A stretch of DNA of 64,000 nucleotides from positions 16,640 to 80,639 of the forward strand of contig NZ_PYOM01000023.1 in assembly GCF_003026365.1 (NCBI RefSeq), in the 5' to 3' direction. The notes beneath the pieces were generated by a model that saw only the letters and a program-made list of their open reading frames with translations, searched no databases and was not told the DNA's origin. The stretch is from Photobacterium angustum (GTDB taxonomy: Bacteria > Pseudomonadota > Gammaproteobacteria > Enterobacterales > Vibrionaceae). The first letter of the stretch is position 1; each line of letters begins with the position of its first letter. Both the position numbers and the translations under genes were made by a program. Positions 51,533 to 59,973 of the stretch are shown here, in pieces.

Positions 51533-51960
51533 GTCAATCTCGCAGTGTATTAGGTTTTGATTACGGCACCAAAAGTATTGGTGTTGCTATTGGTCAAGAG
51601 CTGACAGGAACCGCTACTCCCCTTGCCGCTTTAAAAGCCAAAGATGGCATCCCCAATTGGGATGATATTGAAAAGATTTTAAAAGAATGGCTACCTGATT
51701 TAGTCGTTGTAGGATTACCTTTAGATCTTGAAGGTAAAGAACTTGAAAGCATTACACCACGGGCGAAAAAATTTGCTAATCGCTTACATGGGCGTTTTGG
51801 TTGCCAAGTTGAACTACACGATGAACGTTTAAGTACTGTTGAAGCAAAAGCAGAGCTGTTTGAGCGTGGTGGTTATCGTTCATTAAGTAAAGGTAATATC
51901 GACTCACAATCCGCTGTCGTTATTTTAGAAAGCTGGTTTGAACGTCAATACGGCGCTTAA
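51529..51960 (+). CDS. ruvX: Holliday-junction resolvase-like protein RuvX
   Basis: RuvX (YqgF) has an RNase H-like fold; it is implicated in 16S rRNA 5' processing and in junction resolution. The 143-residue protein (E. coli 138) has LGFDYGTKSIGVAIG (8-22, with the first catalytic Asp), VVGLPLDLEGKE, DERLSTVEA, and DSQSAVVILESWFE (about 124-137, last catalytic Asp). A strong terminator follows. Confidence 0.95.
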   Translation: MSQSRSVLGFDYGTKSIGVAIGQELTGTATPLAALKAKDGIPNWDDIEKILKEWLPDLVVVGLPLDLEGKELESITPRAKKFANRLHGRFGCQVELHDERLSTVEAKAELFERGGYRSLSKGNIDSQSAVVILESWFERQYGA

Positions 51961-51978
51961 TATTACAAGTTTCCAAAA

Positions 51979-52018
51979 CAAAAAAGACAAGTCCTGTTGA
52001 GGTACTTGTCTTTTTTAT
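51979..52018 (+). terminator. terminator of ruvX
   Basis: AAAAAAGACAAGT (51980-51992) and ACTTGTCTTTTTT (52004-52016) are perfectly complementary around an 11-nt loop. Confidence 0.9.
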
Positions 52019-52046
52019 TATCTAAAATCTAACAATTGTCGAAACC

Positions 52047-52158
52047 TTGTACAGCTTTTTTCTTACTGATCATCATAAAGCTAAACACGATCAAATCCTG
52101 TACTAAGATCCTCCCTCAAAGCCTTGCTGTTTCTTGTTTGTACAGCTTGTACAGCTTT
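52047..52158. repeat. three copies of TTGTACAGCTT
   Basis: The word TTGTACAGC occurs near 52047, 52140 and 52149, the last two back to back and the outer two followed by TTTT. The perfect TGTACA palindrome at its core could be a protein-binding site. It was not noticed elsewhere in the window. Confidence 0.45.
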
Positions 52159-52282
52159 TGTACCTCTTGAACTCAAAAGCTGTTCCGACAATCATAACTT
52201 AAATACATGAGACTATTTTTAATTAAAATCCAATAAGTTAGAGTTCAATTTAAATATATCATTAAATATGAGTGATTAGCTT

Positions 52283-52312
52283 GTGATGATCTTAATGCAT
52301 TAGGATCATCAC
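52283..52312. terminator. stem-loop downstream of pilU
   Basis: GTGATGATC pairs with GATCATCAC (one bulged G), with the inner TTA/TAA-like part extending the stem around ATGCA. It lies 8 bp after the pilU stop but has no T run, so it may be a rho-dependent or mRNA-stabilising 3' structure. Confidence 0.45.
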
Positions 52313-52319
52313 AGACATA

Positions 52320-53435
52320 TTACTGAAGGTCTAATTTCACCCCAGATAACGTACTGGTACTGTTTGACGTTTTATTATTAGGATCACCGACTTTAATCAT
52401 TAAGCGAAGATCATTTGGTGAATCAGCGTGGTGCAGCGCATCTTGCTCGGTGATTTTCCCCTCTCGAAATAATGCATATAACGATTGATCAAACGTCACC
52501 ATTCCAGCCTGATTTGATTTTGCCATCACGTCTTTAATTTCATGTAACTCACCGCGACGGATCAAATCGGCGACACGTGGCGTATTGAGCAGCAGCTCAT
52601 AAACACCATGTCGTCCGACACCATTAGCATCAGGGATCAACTGTTGCGCTAAAATACACTTTAAGTTTAACGACAGATCAAATAAAAACTGCTCACGACG
52701 CTCTTTTGGTACAAGGTGAAGAATACGCTCAAGTGCTTGGTTGGCGTTATTCGCGTGCAGCGTTGCCATACACAAGTGCCCTGTTTCGGCAAACGTCATC
52801 GCATATTCCATCGTCTCACGACTTCGGATCTCACCGATCAAGATCATATCTGGAGCTTGTCGCAGTGAGTTTTTCAATGCCACTTCATAACTGGCAGTAT
52901 CAAGCCCAACCTCACGCTGAGTTATGATGCATTTGTTATGTTCATGGATAAACTCAATCGGATCTTCAACCGTTAAAATATGGCCACTGCGATTTTGATT
53001 TCTAAACCCCGTCATTGCCGCCATGGATGTCGACTTACCCGAGCCTGTCGCCCCAACTACCAACACTAAACCACGTTTAGCCAGTGCTAGTCGCTCCATA
53101 TCAATAGGTAGGTTAAGATCATGAATATTCGGTATCTTGGTTTCGATTCGACGGACCACAATACCTGGTAATTCACGTTGCCAAAATGCACTTAATCGAA
53201 AACGGCAACCATTACGAACAATGGCAAAATTGGCCTCACGCGTCGCAACAAACTCTTTATATTGTTCGTCGTCCATAGCTTCGTGGAACAAAGAGTCCAC
53301 TGCTGCGCGATCAAGTAATTCGCCAAGATGATGTAAGTTGCCATCAACTTTCAGTAAGCATGCTGAGCCGACGGTGATATATAAATCCGACGCTTTACGC
53401 TCAACCATTTGCGCTAATATACTATCTAAATTCAT
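52320..53435 (-). CDS. pilU: type IV pilus retraction ATPase PilU
   Basis: PilU is a hexameric ATPase that helps PilT retract type IV pili. The 371-residue protein has the Walker A motif GATGSGKSTSMAAM (about 130-143), Asp box HILTVEDPIEF, Walker B MILIGEIRSRET, and the His box FAETGHLCMATLHANNANQA. The C-terminal extension beyond residue 340 is typical of PilU. It lies 33 bp downstream of pilT, in the conserved pilT-pilU operon. Confidence 0.94.
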   Translation of the reverse strand: MNLDSILAQMVERKASDLYITVGSACLLKVDGNLHHLGELLDRAAVDSLFHEAMDDEQYKEFVATREANFAIVRNGCRFRLSAFWQRELPGIVVRRIETKIPNIHDLNLPIDMERLALAKRGLVLVVGATGSGKSTSMAAMTGFRNQNRSGHILTVEDPIEFIHEHNKCIITQREVGLDTASYEVALKNSLRQAPDMILIGEIRSRETMEYAMTFAETGHLCMATLHANNANQALERILHLVPKERREQFLFDLSLNLKCILAQQLIPDANGVGRHGVYELLLNTPRVADLIRRGELHEIKDVMAKSNQAGMVTFDQSLYALFREGKITEQDALHHADSPNDLRLMIKVGDPNNKTSNSTSTLSGVKLDLQ

Positions 53436-53468
53436 CTCTTTTCCTACCTCGTTAAACCTGAGGTGTTA

Positions 53469-54506
53469 TTAGAAACCGCGCTGACTCGTATCAACAATAC
53501 GGCGACCTTCTTCAGCTTCAACTAAGCCTTTTGCCACCAGCATCTTCACGCTTTGCTCCATTGTTTGCATTCCCATCGATGAGCCGGTTTGGATCATTGA
53601 AAACATTTGCGCGACTTTATCTTCACGGATCAAGTTACGAATCGCTGGTGTTGCCATCATAATTTCATGGCTGGCTACACGACCACCGCTTACACACTTT
53701 AATAAGCTTTGTGATATCACGGCACGTAACGACTCCGATAACATAGAGCGAACCATGGATTTATCACTACCAGGGAAAACATCAATGATACGATCGATCG
53801 TTTTTGCCGCAGAACTTGTATGCAAGGTGCCTAAAACTAAGTGTCCTGTTTCAGCTGCTGTTAACGCTAAACTGATTGTTTCCTGATCACGAAGCTCACC
53901 CACTAAAATGACATCGGGATCTTCACGCAGTGCTGAACGCAGTGCGTTCTGGAAGCCCAATGTGTCACGGTGCACTTCTCGCTGGTTGATCAAGCAACGT
54001 TTACTGCTGTGAACAAATTCAATCGGATCTTCAATCGTCAGAATATGACGGTTATAGTTGGTATTGATATAATCAACTAACGCAGCAATCGTGGTCGATT
54101 TACCCGAGCCAGTCGCACCTGTTACTAATACCAAGCCACGCGAAAGCTTGGCAATATCATAAAAAACATCAGGAACGTTTAACGATTCCAATGTTGGAAT
54201 ATGAATAGGAATGGTTCGAAACACCGCCGAACAACCACGAGACTGATGAAAAGCATTGACCCTGAAGCGACCGATGTCGGGAATTTCAAATGAAAAATCG
54301 ACTTCTAAGTTTTCTTCATACTCACGACGCTGGGCATCGTTCATAATGTCAAACACTAAACGGTGCACTTCACTGTGATCGAGTGCTGGCATACTGAGTT
54401 TTCTAACATCGCCATCAACACGAATTATCGGTGGAACACCTGCAGAAAGATGTAGATCCGATGCGTTATGCTTTACACTAAAATCCAGTAATTCGGTGAT
54501 ATCCAT
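53469..54506 (-). CDS. pilT: type IV pilus retraction ATPase PilT
   Basis: PilT drives pilus retraction for twitching, DNA uptake and adhesion. The ATG at 54506 (MDITELLDFSVKHNASDLHLS) gives 345 residues, the usual length; the open frame beyond it runs into yggS. Walker A GATGSGKSTTIAAL, Asp box HILTIEDPIEFVH, Walker B VILVGELRDQET, and the His box AAETGHLVLGTLHTSSA are all intact. Its start is only 22 bp from the divergent yggS start. Confidence 0.96.
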   Translation of the reverse strand: MDITELLDFSVKHNASDLHLSAGVPPIIRVDGDVRKLSMPALDHSEVHRLVFDIMNDAQRREYEENLEVDFSFEIPDIGRFRVNAFHQSRGCSAVFRTIPIHIPTLESLNVPDVFYDIAKLSRGLVLVTGATGSGKSTTIAALVDYINTNYNRHILTIEDPIEFVHSSKRCLINQREVHRDTLGFQNALRSALREDPDVILVGELRDQETISLALTAAETGHLVLGTLHTSSAAKTIDRIIDVFPGSDKSMVRSMLSESLRAVISQSLLKCVSGGRVASHEIMMATPAIRNLIREDKVAQMFSMIQTGSSMGMQTMEQSVKMLVAKGLVEAEEGRRIVDTSQRGF

Positions 54507-54528
54507 AAATTTTCCCCAAGAATCAATT

Positions 54529-55239
54529 ATGACTAGTATCAAACAAAATATTGCTGAGGTCATCAACCAGATCACCCTAGCAACTGAAAAATGCGGCAGG
54601 GCTGCAGATTCCGTGCAACTATTGGCAGTAAGTAAAACCAAGCCAGTGGAAGCGATCGAAGAAGCCATCGCAGCAGGCCAGTATGCATTTGGCGAAAACT
54701 ATGTACAGGAAGGTGTTGATAAGGTAAATCACTTTTCGAGCCATCCAGAGAAAAACTTGCTTGTATGGCATTTTATTGGACCGATCCAATCTAATAAAAC
54801 TCGCCTTGTCGCAGAGCATTTTGATTGGGTGCACTCTATTGATCGCATAAAAACAGCAAAACGTTTAAGCGATCAACGTCCTACGTCAATGGCCCCGCTA
54901 CAAGTCTTACTGCAAGTTAATAGCAGCGCCGAAGCAACAAAATCGGGGATAACATTGGCTGAAGTGCCTGTTCTAGCTGCTGAAATAGCAGCAATGCCAA
55001 ATATTGAACTGCGCGGTTTAATGTCTATCCCACAACCAGCTACAGATTACGACAGCCAATTTGCCACTTTTAAAGCGTTGGCTGATACACTAGAACAGCT
55101 GAAATTGACTTATCCAAACGTTGATACATTATCAATGGGAATGAGTGGTGATATGGAAGCGGCAATTGCAGCAGGCAGCACAATTGTTCGTATCGGCACC
55201 GCGATTTTTGGTGCCCGTGATTACGGCAACAAAGAATAA
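54529..55239 (+). CDS. yggS: PLP homeostasis protein YggS (COG0325)
   Basis: YggS is a pyridoxal-phosphate-binding protein that keeps PLP and amino-acid balance. The ATG at 54529 gives 236 residues. The PLP-lysine lies in LLAVSKTKPVEAI (about 28-40), and GENYVQEGVDK, WHFIGPIQSNK and LSMGMSGDMEAAI are family signatures. It is divergent from pilT and heads the conserved yggS-proC-yggT-yggU string. Confidence 0.95.
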   Translation: MTSIKQNIAEVINQITLATEKCGRAADSVQLLAVSKTKPVEAIEEAIAAGQYAFGENYVQEGVDKVNHFSSHPEKNLLVWHFIGPIQSNKTRLVAEHFDWVHSIDRIKTAKRLSDQRPTSMAPLQVLLQVNSSAEATKSGITLAEVPVLAAEIAAMPNIELRGLMSIPQPATDYDSQFATFKALADTLEQLKLTYPNVDTLSMGMSGDMEAAIAAGSTIVRIGTAIFGARDYGNKE

Positions 55240-55324
55240 TTACTAATATTCGTACTGTTCATGATAACAACAGCTCAATTAAGGTAAAAAACATTAAGTT
55301 TGTACCTATTTATAAGGATTTTAC

Positions 55325-56143
55325 ATGGAACAACGCTCAATTGCCTTTATTGGGGCAGGTAATATGGCTCGCTCAATTATCGCAGGATTAGTTGCTAGCG
55401 GTTACGATGCAAAAAAGATTACGGCCACCGCTCCTAGCGATGCTCGTCGTGAACCTCTAGCACGTGACTTTGGTATTCATACCACTAGCGATAACCTAAG
55501 TGCTGCTCAAAATGCTGATGTTGTTGTTCTTGCGGTTAAACCACAACTTATGGAAGAAGTGTGTAAACCACTGCAAGATATTAACTTTGCGGGAAAATTA
55601 GTGATTTCTATTGCCGCTGGCATTAATTGCGAGCGCTTATGTGAAATGCTAGGCCAGCAAGTTGAATTGGTTCGTGTAATGCCAAATACTCCCTCTTTAA
55701 TTGGTAAGGGGATGAGCGGCTTATATGCAAAACCACAACTCACAGAAACCGACCGATTATTTGCCACTCAACTATTACAAGCCGTAGGCGAAATTTGTTG
55801 GGTACAAGAAGAATCAGGTATTAATGGTATTATTGCCGCAGCAGGCAGTGCTCCCGCCTACTTCTTTTTGTTTATGGAAGCAATGCAGCAAGAAGCGATG
55901 AACCAAGGGTTTGATGCCGATACTGCGCGCTTACTGGTTCAGCAAGCCGCTTTAGGTGCCGCTGAATTAGTAAAAGCGAATCCAGATACTTCATTGTCGA
56001 CACTGCGTGATCAAGTCACTTCAAAAGGTGGTACGACAGCTGAAGCTATTAATACATTTAATCAACATCAATTCTCAGATATTGTTGCTAAAGCGATGCA
56101 AGCAGCCGTATCTCGAGCTAAAGAAATGGAACAATTGTTTTAA
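55325..56143 (+). CDS. proC: pyrroline-5-carboxylate reductase
   Basis: ProC reduces pyrroline-5-carboxylate to proline with NADPH. The 272-residue protein has IAFIGAGNMARSIIAGLVAS (about 6-25), the NADPH motif, VVVLAVKPQ, RVMPNTPSLIGKG, and the C-terminal signature LRDQVTSKGGTTAEAIN (about 219-235). It lies in the yggS-proC-yggT cluster, with AAGGATTTTAC before the ATG. Confidence 0.97.
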   Translation: MEQRSIAFIGAGNMARSIIAGLVASGYDAKKITATAPSDARREPLARDFGIHTTSDNLSAAQNADVVVLAVKPQLMEEVCKPLQDINFAGKLVISIAAGINCERLCEMLGQQVELVRVMPNTPSLIGKGMSGLYAKPQLTETDRLFATQLLQAVGEICWVQEESGINGIIAAAGSAPAYFFLFMEAMQQEAMNQGFDADTARLLVQQAALGAAELVKANPDTSLSTLRDQVTSKGGTTAEAINTFNQHQFSDIVAKAMQAAVSRAKEMEQLF

Positions 56144-56152
56144 GGTTTATCT

Positions 56153-56707
56153 ATGAATCCTTTCGTTTATCTAGTTCAAACCGGCTTTGATCTTTACATC
56201 ATGGTCGTATTATTACGAGTTTGGTTACAATGGTCTCGTGCAGACTTTTATAATCCCTTCTCACAATTTATTGTTAAAGCGACTCAACCGATCGTTGCGC
56301 CATTACGCCGCGTAATCCCATCAATTGGTTCGCTAGATATGGCAACGGTACTGTTCGCTTATGTACTGTGTGTCGCTAAATTTATCATCATTATTTCAAT
56401 CAGTAGTGGTGGTTTTTCCTTTGAACCAAGCTTCCTATTCTTAGGACTATTAGCATTATTAAAAGCAGCTGGTAGTTTATTGTTCTGGGTACTATTGATC
56501 CGTGCAATCTTAAGCTGGGTTAGCCAAGGCCGAAGCCCTATCGAATATGTCATGCACCAATTAACCGAACCACTAATGGCGCCTGTTCGCCGCGTTCTAC
56601 CTGCGATGGGCGGTTTAGATCTGAGTATTCTAGTGATCTTTATCGCACTACAATTTGCTAACTACGCGATGGGTTCTTTAGTTGGTAACGTGTGGTACAT
56701 GCTGTGA
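56153..56707 (+). CDS. yggT: YggT family membrane protein
   Basis: A 184-residue inner-membrane protein with two YggT repeats. Each has hydrophobic helices and a conserved W-containing segment: VLLRVWLQWSRADFYNPFSQ with APLRRVIPSIGSLD (first), and LLIRAILSWVSQGRSPIEYV with APVRRVLPAMGGLDLS (second). It is implicated in osmotic or potassium-related stress in some bacteria. It overlaps yggU by 4 bp. Confidence 0.94.
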   Translation: MNPFVYLVQTGFDLYIMVVLLRVWLQWSRADFYNPFSQFIVKATQPIVAPLRRVIPSIGSLDMATVLFAYVLCVAKFIIIISISSGGFSFEPSFLFLGLLALLKAAGSLLFWVLLIRAILSWVSQGRSPIEYVMHQLTEPLMAPVRRVLPAMGGLDLSILVIFIALQFANYAMGSLVGNVWYML

Positions 56708-56997
56708 CAGAAAAGACCATCTTTCGTGATGATGACGATCTCATTATCCGACTTTATATCCAACCGAAAGCAAGCCGCGATCAAATCGTCGGCTTGCATG
56801 GCAACGAAGTAAAAATTGCCATTACCGCGCCACCGGTAGACGGAAAAGCCAATGCCCATTTAGTAAAGTACCTTGCAAAACAATTTAAGGTCGCTAAAGG
56901 GTTAATTCATGTAGAAAAAGGCTTACAAGGTCGGCACAAACAAATTCGGATTGAAGCCCCGAAAGTCATTCCCTCAGAGATCGCCACCATCATGTAA
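56704..56997 (+). CDS. yggU: YggU family protein (DUF167)
   Basis: A 97-residue DUF167 protein with RLYIQPKASRDQIVGLHG (about 14-31), AITAPPVDGKANAHLVKYLA and GRHKQIRIEAP; E. coli YggU has the same segments. The GTG at 56704 overlaps the yggT stop (GTGA); a GTG four codons upstream is also in frame. Its function is unknown. Confidence 0.92.
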   Translation: MTEKTIFRDDDDLIIRLYIQPKASRDQIVGLHGNEVKIAITAPPVDGKANAHLVKYLAKQFKVAKGLIHVEKGLQGRHKQIRIEAPKVIPSEIATIM

Positions 56998-57013
56998 TTG
57001 ATTGGTTCAACAA

Positions 57014-57047
57014 AGCGAATATCAATTATCGATATTCGCTTTTTTTA
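57014..57047 (+). terminator. terminator of the yggS-yggU string
   Basis: AGCGAATATC pairs with GATATTCGCT around an AT loop, followed by TTTTTTT. It lies 17 bp after the yggU stop. Confidence 0.88.
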
Positions 57048-57140
57048 TATTTGTACTCTTAACTACAATCATCCAGTACAGCAACACGTCATGATATAAA
57101 GGAAATACTTCAGTGACTCACTGAAAGATAAGGATACTTC

Positions 57141-57566
57141 ATGAAAATATTACTCAGCCTACTACTGCTCGTTTTTACGCTGCCTAGCTATGCCGGACAA
57201 TTTAAAAAATTTGGCGACTTAGAAGTGCATTATTCTAGTTTTGCCTCAACGTTTTTAACCCCAGAGATTGCCAGCCACTATAAAATTCAGCGTAGCCGTT
57301 ACAGTGCCTTGATCAATATTGCGATTCTTGATACCAGTAAAGAAGAAAAAACAGCGGTAAAAGCACAGTTAACCGGTATTGCTCGTAATGTATTAGGGCA
57401 GCAAAAGAAGTTAAATTTTAGAGAAATAAAAGAGGGTAAATCAATTTATTACCTTGCTGAATTTAAACACACTAATGATGAAACGTTTAATTTTACGATC
57501 ACTATTTACTCTAATGGTAAAAAAGAAACACTGACCTTTAAGCAGACCTTCTTCGTTGACAAGTAA
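57141..57566 (+). CDS. DUF4426 exported protein
   Basis: A 141-residue protein with a signal peptide (about 1-18, LLSLLLLVFTLPSYA) and a beta-rich domain. KKFGDLEVHYSSFASTFLTP, SRYSALINIAILD and FTITIYSNGKKETLTFKQ fit DUF4426, a family of unknown function commonly located near proC, yggT and rdgB in vibrios and pseudomonads. AAGGATACTTC precedes the ATG, and a terminator follows. Confidence 0.85.
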   Translation: MKILLSLLLLVFTLPSYAGQFKKFGDLEVHYSSFASTFLTPEIASHYKIQRSRYSALINIAILDTSKEEKTAVKAQLTGIARNVLGQQKKLNFREIKEGKSIYYLAEFKHTNDETFNFTITIYSNGKKETLTFKQTFFVDK

Positions 57567-57598
57567 CCTCTTGAGCATCAATCTATTCTACAATCACT

Positions 57599-57621
57599 AG
57601 GCGCACTCGCGCCTTTTTTAT
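57599..57621 (+). terminator. terminator of the DUF4426 gene
   Basis: GGCGC and GCGCC form a 5-bp stem (with an extra A-T pair) around ACTC, followed by TTTTTT. Confidence 0.82.
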
Positions 57622-57684
57622 TACGATAACAACCGTTATTATAGCCGCCAATATTACATAGCTTGACGTTCAAAAGGCATCAAA

Positions 57685-58278
57685 ATGAGTAAACTTGTAC
57701 TAGCAACAGGCAACCAAGGCAAAGTAAAAGAAATGGCCGATTTACTGGCTGATTTTGGTTTTGATGTAGTCGCGCAAAGTGATTATAACGTTTCATCCGT
57801 TGCTGAAACGGGCACAACATTTATTGAAAATGCGATCATCAAGGCGCGCCATGCGGCAAAGGAAACAGGCCTTCCAGCCATTGCCGATGACTCTGGCTTA
57901 GAAGTTGATTACCTCAATGGTGCTCCTGGTATTTATTCTGCACGTTTTGCCGGTGAAGACGCATCAGATGCTGACAACATTGATAAGCTACTTGCGGAAA
58001 TGAAAGATGTACCCGCCGAGCAACGTACTGCACGTTTCCATTGTGTGCTCGTGATGATGCGCCATGAAAACGATCCTACGCCACTGGTTTGTCATGGCTC
58101 TTGGGAAGGTAGCATCTTAACTGAACGTCATGGCGAAAATGGTTTTGGTTACGATCCGGTATTTTGGGTTCCAGAAGATCAATGTGCTTCAGCTCAACTT
58201 CCACCTGCTCGTAAAAAGCAATTATCACACCGTGGTAAAGCACTACAGCAATTGTTTAGCGCATTAAAGGCCGATTAA
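57685..58278 (+). CDS. rdgB: XTP/dITP pyrophosphatase
   Basis: RdgB removes xanthosine and inosine triphosphates from the nucleotide pool. The 197-residue protein (E. coli 197) has KLVLATGNQGKVKEM at the start, TFIENAIIKARHAA, ADDSGLEVDYLNGAPGIYSA (about 68-87) and GFGYDPVFW. Its stop abuts the hemW start (TAAATG). Confidence 0.97.
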   Translation: MSKLVLATGNQGKVKEMADLLADFGFDVVAQSDYNVSSVAETGTTFIENAIIKARHAAKETGLPAIADDSGLEVDYLNGAPGIYSARFAGEDASDADNIDKLLAEMKDVPAEQRTARFHCVLVMMRHENDPTPLVCHGSWEGSILTERHGENGFGYDPVFWVPEDQCASAQLPPARKKQLSHRGKALQQLFSALKAD

Positions 58279-59442
58279 ATGCTTGTACCACCACCACTGA
58301 GTTTATATGTCCACATCCCTTGGTGTGTACAAAAATGTCCTTATTGTGATTTCAACTCTCACGCCTTAAAGACAGATCTTCCTGAGCTTGATTATATTGA
58401 TGCCTTAATTGACGATTTAGAAACTGATCTGAGCGCTTATCAGTTAGTCAATGGAGCACGACCTCTACACTCAATTTTTATTGGTGGAGGCACGCCTAGC
58501 TTGATCTCCCCAAGTGAGATTGGTCGTTTATTAAAAGCCATTGAGCAACGCATTCCATTTAGTGATGATATTGAAATCACCATGGAAGCCAACCCTGGCA
58601 CAGTGGAAGCGGGTCGTTTTGAAGCTTATCGCCAAGCAGGTGTAAACCGTATTTCTATTGGTATTCAAAGCTTTCAAAATGAAAAACTCGAACGTCTTGG
58701 CCGTATTCATGGCGCAGATGAAGCGATCCGTGCTGCTGGGCTTGCAAAGGAAGCGGGATTAAACAGTTTTAATGTCGATCTGATGCATGGCTTACCTGAT
58801 CAAAGCGTGAGTGATGCGATCAGTGATTTAAAACAAGCGATCGCGCTCGATCCACCGCACTTGTCTTGGTATCAGCTGACAATTGAACCCAATACCCTAT
58901 ATTACTCAAAACCACCGACATTGCCTGATGATGACGACTTGTGGGATATTTTTGAGCAAGGTCATCAGCTTTTAACAGAAGCCGGTTATCAGCAATATGA
59001 AATATCAGGCTACAGCAAGCCGGGGAAACAATGTCAGCATAATCTTAACTACTGGCGTTTTGGTGATTACCTTGGCATTGGTTGTGGCGCACATGGCAAA
59101 ATCAGTTTTGCTGATGGGCAGATTATCCGTACCGTTAAAGTCAAACATCCTCGTGGGTATTTACAAGCAGATAAGCCATATTTAACTGAAGAAAATAAGG
59201 TTGCTAATGGCGAACGCCCGTTCGAGTTCTTTATGAATCGTTTTCGTTTATTAGAATCCTGTCCAAAGCAAGATTTTGTCGCAAGAACCGGTTTAGCGTT
59301 AACGACCATAGAACCGACAATTGATTGGGCGATAGCGCAAAACTATCTCCAAGATACGGGCGATCATTGGCAAATCACCGAGCATGGTAAATTGTTTTTA
59401 AATGATCTCCTAGCCGCCTTCGTTGACGATGATAACAAATAA
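58279..59442 (+). CDS. hemW: HemW, radical SAM heme chaperone
   Basis: HemW (formerly coproporphyrinogen III oxidase-like YggW) inserts heme into respiratory enzymes; it lacks the oxidase activity of HemN. The 387-residue protein has the radical SAM motif CVQKCPYCDF with Cys16, Cys20 and Cys23, GGGTPSLISP and MDIEITMEANPGTVE-like binding segments, and an HNLNYW motif near 250-270. It follows rdgB with no gap, as in E. coli. Confidence 0.94.
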   Translation: MLVPPPLSLYVHIPWCVQKCPYCDFNSHALKTDLPELDYIDALIDDLETDLSAYQLVNGARPLHSIFIGGGTPSLISPSEIGRLLKAIEQRIPFSDDIEITMEANPGTVEAGRFEAYRQAGVNRISIGIQSFQNEKLERLGRIHGADEAIRAAGLAKEAGLNSFNVDLMHGLPDQSVSDAISDLKQAIALDPPHLSWYQLTIEPNTLYYSKPPTLPDDDDLWDIFEQGHQLLTEAGYQQYEISGYSKPGKQCQHNLNYWRFGDYLGIGCGAHGKISFADGQIIRTVKVKHPRGYLQADKPYLTEENKVANGERPFEFFMNRFRLLESCPKQDFVARTGLALTTIEPTIDWAIAQNYLQDTGDHWQITEHGKLFLNDLLAAFVDDDNK

Positions 59443-59450
59443 TATCCAAT

Positions 59451-59490
59451 AAAAAAGCGAGCACTATGTTATTCACAGTGCTCGCTTTTC
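59451..59490. terminator. bidirectional terminator between hemW and the YggN-like gene
   Basis: AAAAGCGAGCACT and AGTGCTCGCTTTT form a perfect stem around an 11-nt loop, with A and T runs on the two sides. Confidence 0.92.
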
Positions 59491-59506
59491 TCTTGTTAGA
59501 TACTTA

Positions 59507-59923
59507 CTAATTTAACGTGACGCTACGCCAGTTTTTTAATGCCGGGATCGCATCTTGCAACCGTTGTTCTTGCTCTATCCGCAGCGAAACAAAGTCACAT
59601 ACTTGCTTATCAATACGCTGAGAATGCGACAACAAATAAGGCAAGTCATTATCTAAAAGCTCGTAATAGTCCGATAATAATTGTGTTTGTTTAGGACTCA
59701 ATGCAACCTTATGTACATCGAAAAACATCCGCCCTTTAGCATCAACAATAAATTCTTGTTTACCTTGTACTAAGGTTAACCGTCCCTCATTTAAACTCAG
59801 TGAATTATGCCATTGTGGTTCACATTCAACCGCATGAGCCAATACCGTAAAGAAACTGAACATCGCTACTATTGTGCCGAATATCGATGTTGTTAGTCCG
59901 TGAAACCCCTTATTCATTAACAT
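59507..59923 (-). CDS. short YggN/DUF2884-like exported protein
   Basis: A 138-residue protein with a signal peptide (about 1-31, ending AHAVE) followed by a region resembling the N-terminus of YggN (DUF2884): ECEPQWHNSLSLNEGRL, then DAKGRMFFDVHKVALSPKQ and LLSDYYELLDNDLPYL. E. coli YggN has 239 residues, so about 100 C-terminal residues are missing. Two cysteines (about 34 and 109) could pair. The ATG at 59923 has a strong ribosome site, GGGGGGAGAATC. The gene looks intact, so this is a short form rather than a fresh decay. Confidence 0.65.
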   Translation of the reverse strand: MLMNKGFHGLTTSIFGTIVAMFSFFTVLAHAVECEPQWHNSLSLNEGRLTLVQGKQEFIVDAKGRMFFDVHKVALSPKQTQLLSDYYELLDNDLPYLLSHSQRIDKQVCDFVSLRIEQEQRLQDAIPALKNWRSVTLN

Positions 59924-59973
59924 ACGATTCTCCCCCCTAATGTGAGCCTCGCTGTTTTATGTATACGGGCTCA

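Larger units (their letters stand above)
51961..52319. other. intergenic region between ruvX and pilU
   Basis: 359 bp between convergent genes. It holds the ruvX terminator, three copies of the short word TTGTACAGCTT, and a long inverted repeat near 52283-52312. No open frame was found. Its length is unusual for a convergent gap. Confidence 0.6.

Noticed and set aside
54507..54668. N-terminal extension of pilT
   Set aside because: It runs antisense into yggS and is not present in the PilT family.
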